Assembly: GCA_025454715.1 (NCBI GenBank)
Contig: JALONY010000069.1
Coordinates: 1-9,246 of the forward strand
Length of the DNA stretch: 9,246 bases
Source of the DNA: Anaerolineae bacterium
GTDB lineage: Bacteria; Chloroflexota; Anaerolineae; Aggregatilineales; Phototrophicaceae
Direction of reading: 5' to 3'
Shown in pieces: positions 6,240-9,246 of this stretch (position 1 is its first letter; the number at the start of each line of letters is the position of its first letter). The notes under the pieces were generated by a model. That model worked only from the letters and a program-made list of their open reading frames with translations, had not been told where the DNA came from and did not search any database. The position numbers and the translations under genes are program-made.

Positions 6240-8579
6240 TTACTTCCCTTCTTGTGCGTCGCGCACGCCGACCAGCATCCACAGGCGGTTAATCAGGGTG
6301 CGGTCACGCATGGCGCGGCTGGTGATGATGATGGTGAGGCAGAACATGGCGGTGAGCATGACGATGATGGCGCGACCGGCCTCGTCGTGCAGCGAGGGGC
6401 CACTGAAGCGGAACGCCTCGAGGCCGGTGTAGAACGAGGCCATGGTCAGGGCGGTGACGATGGCGCTGATGAACACCACGCGCCGGTGTTGCAAGAAGGT
6501 GCGCGGCTCGGCAATATCGACGCCCTGCACCTGCCAGACAATCAACATGCCGAACAAGCAGATGTAGAGGGTGAGCACGCTGCGGGTTTCCATCAGGTTG
6601 CCGCCGGTCAGGAAGTACGAGGCGGTGAACAGGATGGCCAGCACGACCGCCCCGACGAGGCCGATGGTCAGGATGTAATCGAGCACGTCACGGCGGAAGT
6701 CCTTGATGAACTTGGGGCGGATGACGCCGAAGGCAATCAGGGTGGCGGGCATGTTGACGGTGCCGAACGACGCCCAGCTCATCTGCACGGGGGTGATGGG
6801 GAAGGGCAACATCATGAAGCCGATGAACACGAACAGCAGCACGTTGTACAGGTTGCGCGCCATGAACATCTTGGTGGTGCCGAAAATGGTCTGGGTGATT
6901 TCGCGACCCTCGTAGAAGGCTTTGGGCAGGGTGGACATGGCGTTGTTGAGCAACACGATGTCGGCCACGTCCTTGCTGATTTGTGTGCCGTCGTTCATCA
7001 CCACGGCGAGGTTGGCGGCCTTGAGGGCGGGCACGTCGTTCACGCCGTCGCCGACCATCGCCACGTATTCGCCTTGGCGGCGCAGGCTCTCGACGATGCG
7101 CTGTTTGGTGGCGGGCTCGATGCGGGCGAACACACTGCCCTTGCGGACGGCGGAGTCGAACTCGCCTTCGGGCATGTCCTCCAGTTGGTCGCCGGTATAG
7201 GCGTAGTCGGTGCTCATGCCCGACTCGCCGGCGATGGCGCGCACGGTCTCGAGGTTGTCGCCGCTGATGACCTTCAAGCCGATGTCGAGGTCTGCGGTGC
7301 CGATGAGCTTATCGCCCTCGGGCAGGGCGGTGGCTTGGGCAAAGGCCAAGACGCGCAGGCCGTGGGCGGACATGTCGCGGGTGCGTTGGAGCAGGTCGGG
7401 GTCGGTCACGATGCGCTCGGGCGCGCCCAACGCCAAGACACTGCCATCGGTGAACTGGACGGCGCCCCATTTGCGCCCCGAGGTGAACGGGATTTCGCGT
7501 TGCTTGGGGGTGCTGGGGGCTGGGGCGTCCTTGACGTAGAGGTTGACCGCCCCTGCCGTGCGGTTTTGGTGGCTGAGGCTGTCGGTGTAGTGGCGCAGGC
7601 GGGCGTGGATGTCGTTGGGGGCGTGCGCGCCGATGGGGGTAATCTCGGTGACGGCGAGGCGGTTTTCGGTCAGGGTGCCGGTTTTATCGAAGCACAAGAC
7701 CGAGACGTTGGCCATCGATTCGACCGCGTTGACGCGCTGGATGAGAGTCTTGAACTGGCTGATGCGGACGGCACCGATGGTGAGCGAGAGGGTGGCGACC
7801 AGCACCAAGCCTTGCGGGACGAGGCTGGTGACGAACACCACCGCGTTGCGGATGATGTCGAGCGGAGCCTCGCCACGCACCACACCGGCCAAGAACAGCA
7901 TGGGGGTGAGGATGAACATGCCCAAGACCGAGATTTCGACGATGGCGTTGATTTTGTGCTGGGTGGGGGTCAGGATGTTCTTGTAGGCCTTGGCGATGAC
8001 CGACAATTTGTTGATGGTGCTGTCGGCACCGACGCGGGTGGCCTTCATCACGCCGCTCCCTGCGATGCAGAACGACCCAGACGAGACGGGGTCGTTTTCG
8101 GACTTGAAGACTGCGTCCGACTCGCCGGTCAGTTGCGACTCATCGACCTCGAGGGCGTCGCTTTGGATCATGACGCCATCGACCACGATGCGGTCGCCGG
8201 GCTCGATGGCGATCAGGTCGTCCAGCACGACTTGTTTGTGGTTGAGCGTGACCAATTGACCGTCGCGCCAGACGCGGACTTCTTTGGCGGCGAGGGCGGC
8301 CATTTGGTCGAGCTTGCGCTTGGCCTGAATCTCTTGGTACATGCCCAACAGCGAGTTGGTGAGCACGCTGAAACCAGCGAAAAACACGGTGGCGTAGTCG
8401 CGTGCCAGCAACACGATCAACAGCAGGGTAAACAGGACGATGTTGAACAGGTTGAAGACGTTGTCGAGGGCGATTTGTAGGTAGGAGCGCCCACTGCGCG
8501 CTTCGAAGTCGTTGGTTTGGCCGCGTCGGACGCGCTCGGCGACCTCGGCGGCGGACAATCCGGTATGGTGGGATGCCAC
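6240..8579 (-). CDS. CtpE-like P-type ATPase, probable cation pump
   Basis: ATP-driven membrane pump, 779 residues, with the ten-helix plan of type II P-type ATPases. Helices lie at about 35-58, 62-82, 212-233, 245-270, 570-590, 592-618, 632-656, 664-685, 700-722 and 735-755. Motifs in order: TGES at 151-154 (actuator), VPQGL at 254-258 in helix 4, DKTGT with phospho-acceptor Asp298, PFTSGRKW at 364-371, LGAPE at 384-388, SGDN at 439-442, Lys492, and GDGVND at 510-515. The overall pattern (VPxGL, PF-S-RKW, LGAPE) is closest to the CtpE-type ATPases, one of which exports calcium in mycobacteria. Gln256 sits where calcium pumps have Glu. The segment between LIGTADL and DIGLKVISGDN appears about 25 residues short and lacks the usual D-P-x-R motif. 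The start is GTG at 8579-8577, with GAAGGG at 8593-8588. The ion is not determinable here. Confidence 0.92.
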   Translation of the reverse strand: MASHHTGLSAAEVAERVRRGQTNDFEARSGRSYLQIALDNVFNLFNIVLFTLLLIVLLARDYATVFFAGFSVLTNSLLGMYQEIQAKRKLDQMAALAAKEVRVWRDGQLVTLNHKQVVLDDLIAIEPGDRIVVDGVMIQSDALEVDESQLTGESDAVFKSENDPVSSGSFCIAGSGVMKATRVGADSTINKLSVIAKAYKNILTPTQHKINAIVEISVLGMFILTPMLFLAGVVRGEAPLDIIRNAVVFVTSLVPQGLVLVATLSLTIGAVRISQFKTLIQRVNAVESMANVSVLCFDKTGTLTENRLAVTEITPIGAHAPNDIHARLRHYTDSLSHQNRTAGAVNLYVKDAPAPSTPKQREIPFTSGRKWGAVQFTDGSVLALGAPERIVTDPDLLQRTRDMSAHGLRVLAFAQATALPEGDKLIGTADLDIGLKVISGDNLETVRAIAGESGMSTDYAYTGDQLEDMPEGEFDSAVRKGSVFARIEPATKQRIVESLRRQGEYVAMVGDGVNDVPALKAANLAVVMNDGTQISKDVADIVLLNNAMSTLPKAFYEGREITQTIFGTTKMFMARNLYNVLLFVFIGFMMLPFPITPVQMSWASFGTVNMPATLIAFGVIRPKFIKDFRRDVLDYILTIGLVGAVVLAILFTASYFLTGGNLMETRSVLTLYICLFGMLIVWQVQGVDIAEPRTFLQHRRVVFISAIVTALTMASFYTGLEAFRFSGPSLHDEAGRAIIVMLTAMFCLTIIITSRAMRDRTLINRLWMLVGVRDAQEGK

Positions 8580-8640
8580 GAGAGAAACCCTTCAGGTGGT
8601 GTGTGCACTCAGGAAACACGACGGGACGAAACGCCCCAAG

Positions 8641-8669
8641 TTTATATCAAAACAGTGCGAATCCGGCAG
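8641..8669 (-). promoter_or_regulatory. Putative promoter of the ATPase-protease-like operon
   Basis: On the minus strand TATAAA (8646-8641) lies 17 nt after CTGCCG (8669-8664). The -10 box is good and the -35 box weak (three of six matches). It is 61 nt upstream of the GTG start of the ATPase. Confidence 0.3.
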
Positions 8670-8693
8670 GCGTTACGGGCTAGGCGGATGATA

Positions 8694-8762
8694 CGTTTGT
8701 GAGAGAACCCCCAAGCATGGAGGTGTGCGGGGTTCGGATATTTTGGTGGTTTCGTACAAACG
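8694..8762. repeat. Nested inverted repeats in the divergent promoter region
   Basis: CGTTTGT (8694-8700) is matched by ACAAACG (8756-8762). Inside this pair, GAACCCC (8705-8711) is matched by GGGGTTC (8729-8735) with a 17-nt loop. No T-tract follows on either strand. The pair lies upstream of both divergent promoters, so a shared operator or DNA-looping site is possible. Confidence 0.4.
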
Positions 8763-8769
8763 GTTTCGT
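8748..8769. repeat. Tandem direct repeat GGTTTCGT
   Basis: GGTTTCGT occurs at 8748-8755 and again at 8762-8769, a 14-nt period, about 42 nt upstream of the proposed -35 box of the plus-strand gene. The placement fits an activator site, but the repeat is short enough to be chance. Confidence 0.3.
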
Positions 8770-8810
8770 CTGGGGCGCAATTGCGAAGCGTGTGATAAAA
8801 AGGTTAAACT

Positions 8811-8839
8811 TTGATAAATACACCCCCTTTGTGTCTAAA
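8811..8839 (+). promoter_or_regulatory. Putative promoter of the GH57 gene
   Basis: TTGATA (8811-8816), a 17-nt spacer, then TCTAAA (8834-8839), in a locally AT-rich stretch. Transcription would start near 8846, just before the ribosome site GGGAG (8849-8853), giving a very short leader. Confidence 0.4.
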
Positions 8840-8863
8840 TTTGGTGATGGGAGACCCCTTAAA

Positions 8864-9246
8864 GTGACCTCCAATGGCACGTTTATGTTCGTCCTACACA
8901 GCCATCTGCCCTATGCGCGGCTGGCGGGGCGTTGGCCTCATGGCGAGGAATGGATTCACGAGGCGGCCAGTGAGACGTATGTGCCGCTGCTGGAGATGTT
9001 GTACGACTTGGCCGAGGAAGGCGTTGCGTTTCGCCTGAACATCGGCATCACGCCGGTGTTGACCGAGCAACTGGCCGACCCGTTGATTTTGGAGCATTTC
9101 GAGCAATATCTGGATGACCGCATCGCGGCGGCCAAGCGCGACATGCTGTTTTTCAGCGGGTTGCCGCTGGATAGCGACCCCGATGCGGTGTTCGGGGACA
9201 ACGGCGCGCACACCCGCCAAGAGAAGCAGACCGGCCTCGATGCGCG
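8864..9246 (+). CDS. GH57 1,4-alpha-glucan branching enzyme (N-terminal part, 3' end cut by window edge)
   Basis: Introduces alpha-1,6 branches into glycogen-like alpha-glucans in the cytoplasm. Only the first 127 codons are present. Residues 8-16 read MFVLHSHLP, carrying the H-x-H-L-P motif of GH57 conserved region 1. GRWPHGEEW and the ASETYVPLLEMLYDL segment follow; this wording is characteristic of the branching-enzyme subgroup rather than GH57 amylases or amylopullulanases. I chose the GTG at 8864 because GGGAG lies at 8849-8853 with 10-nt spacing, and because it gives the seven residues that normally precede the F-x-L-V-L-H-x-H strand. The ATG at 8885 would begin inside that strand and has no ribosome site. 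It is divergent from the ATPase gene. The catalytic Glu and Asp lie beyond the window. Confidence 0.9.
   Translation, partial: MTSNGTFMFVLHSHLPYARLAGRWPHGEEWIHEAASETYVPLLEMLYDLAEEGVAFRLNIGITPVLTEQLADPLILEHFEQYLDDRIAAAKRDMLFFSGLPLDSDPDAVFGDNGAHTRQEKQTGLDA

Noticed and set aside
5760..8480. A 906-codon open frame on the plus strand opposite the ATPase and protease-like genes
   Set aside because: The translation is dominated by Gly, Asp, Val, His and Glu with no domain, and it lies exactly antisense to two genes with clear motifs. In GC-rich DNA the antisense frame stays open because of codon bias.
8874..8887. ATG codons at 8874 and 8885 as starts for the plus-strand gene
   Set aside because: The ATG at 8874 is in the wrong frame. 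The one at 8885 would remove the first beta-strand residues and has no ribosome site, whereas GTG at 8864 has GGGAG with good spacing.

Overview
The window is GC-rich (roughly 60% by eye), densely coding, and almost entirely read from the minus strand. It suggests a bacterium of the Chloroflexota (Anaerolineae-like) type. The reasons are a family-1 sugar ABC transporter, a GH57 glucan-branching enzyme, a CtpE-like P-type ATPase and a MurF-alanine racemase fusion; this placement is inference only, since no marker gene is present.

Layout on the minus strand, in transcription order. A CtpE-like cation P-type ATPase (8579-6240) is followed after 7 nt by a cytosolic-looking TPR / trypsin-fold / zinc-ribbon protein (6233-5280). 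Next is a MurF-like + alanine racemase fusion (5152-2591) with a perfect TATAAT upstream. A 313-nt non-coding stretch then carries a good sigma70-type promoter with a palindrome in its spacer, heading a sugar ABC operon. That operon comprises a solute-binding protein (2277-1003), a strong intrinsic-terminator hairpin, and the first permease (860-1, cut by the window edge). On the plus strand, a GH57 alpha-glucan branching enzyme starts at 8864 (GTG) and runs off the right end. It is divergent from the ATPase across a 284-nt promoter region containing nested inverted repeats and an 8-bp direct repeat.

The genes fall into cell-envelope and sugar physiology: sugar uptake, D-alanine supply for peptidoglycan, cation transport and glycogen branching. 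The most interesting signals are enzyme-like domains that appear to have lost catalytic residues. The MurF-like domain keeps its P-loop but has Arg and Phe where the family has its Mg-binding Glu and carbamylated Lys. The trypsin-fold protein keeps His and Asp but has no Ser in the nucleophile slot. The ATPase seems to lack the Asp-Pro-x-Arg segment of its P domain. I found no CRISPR array, RNA gene, insertion sequence or phage gene.
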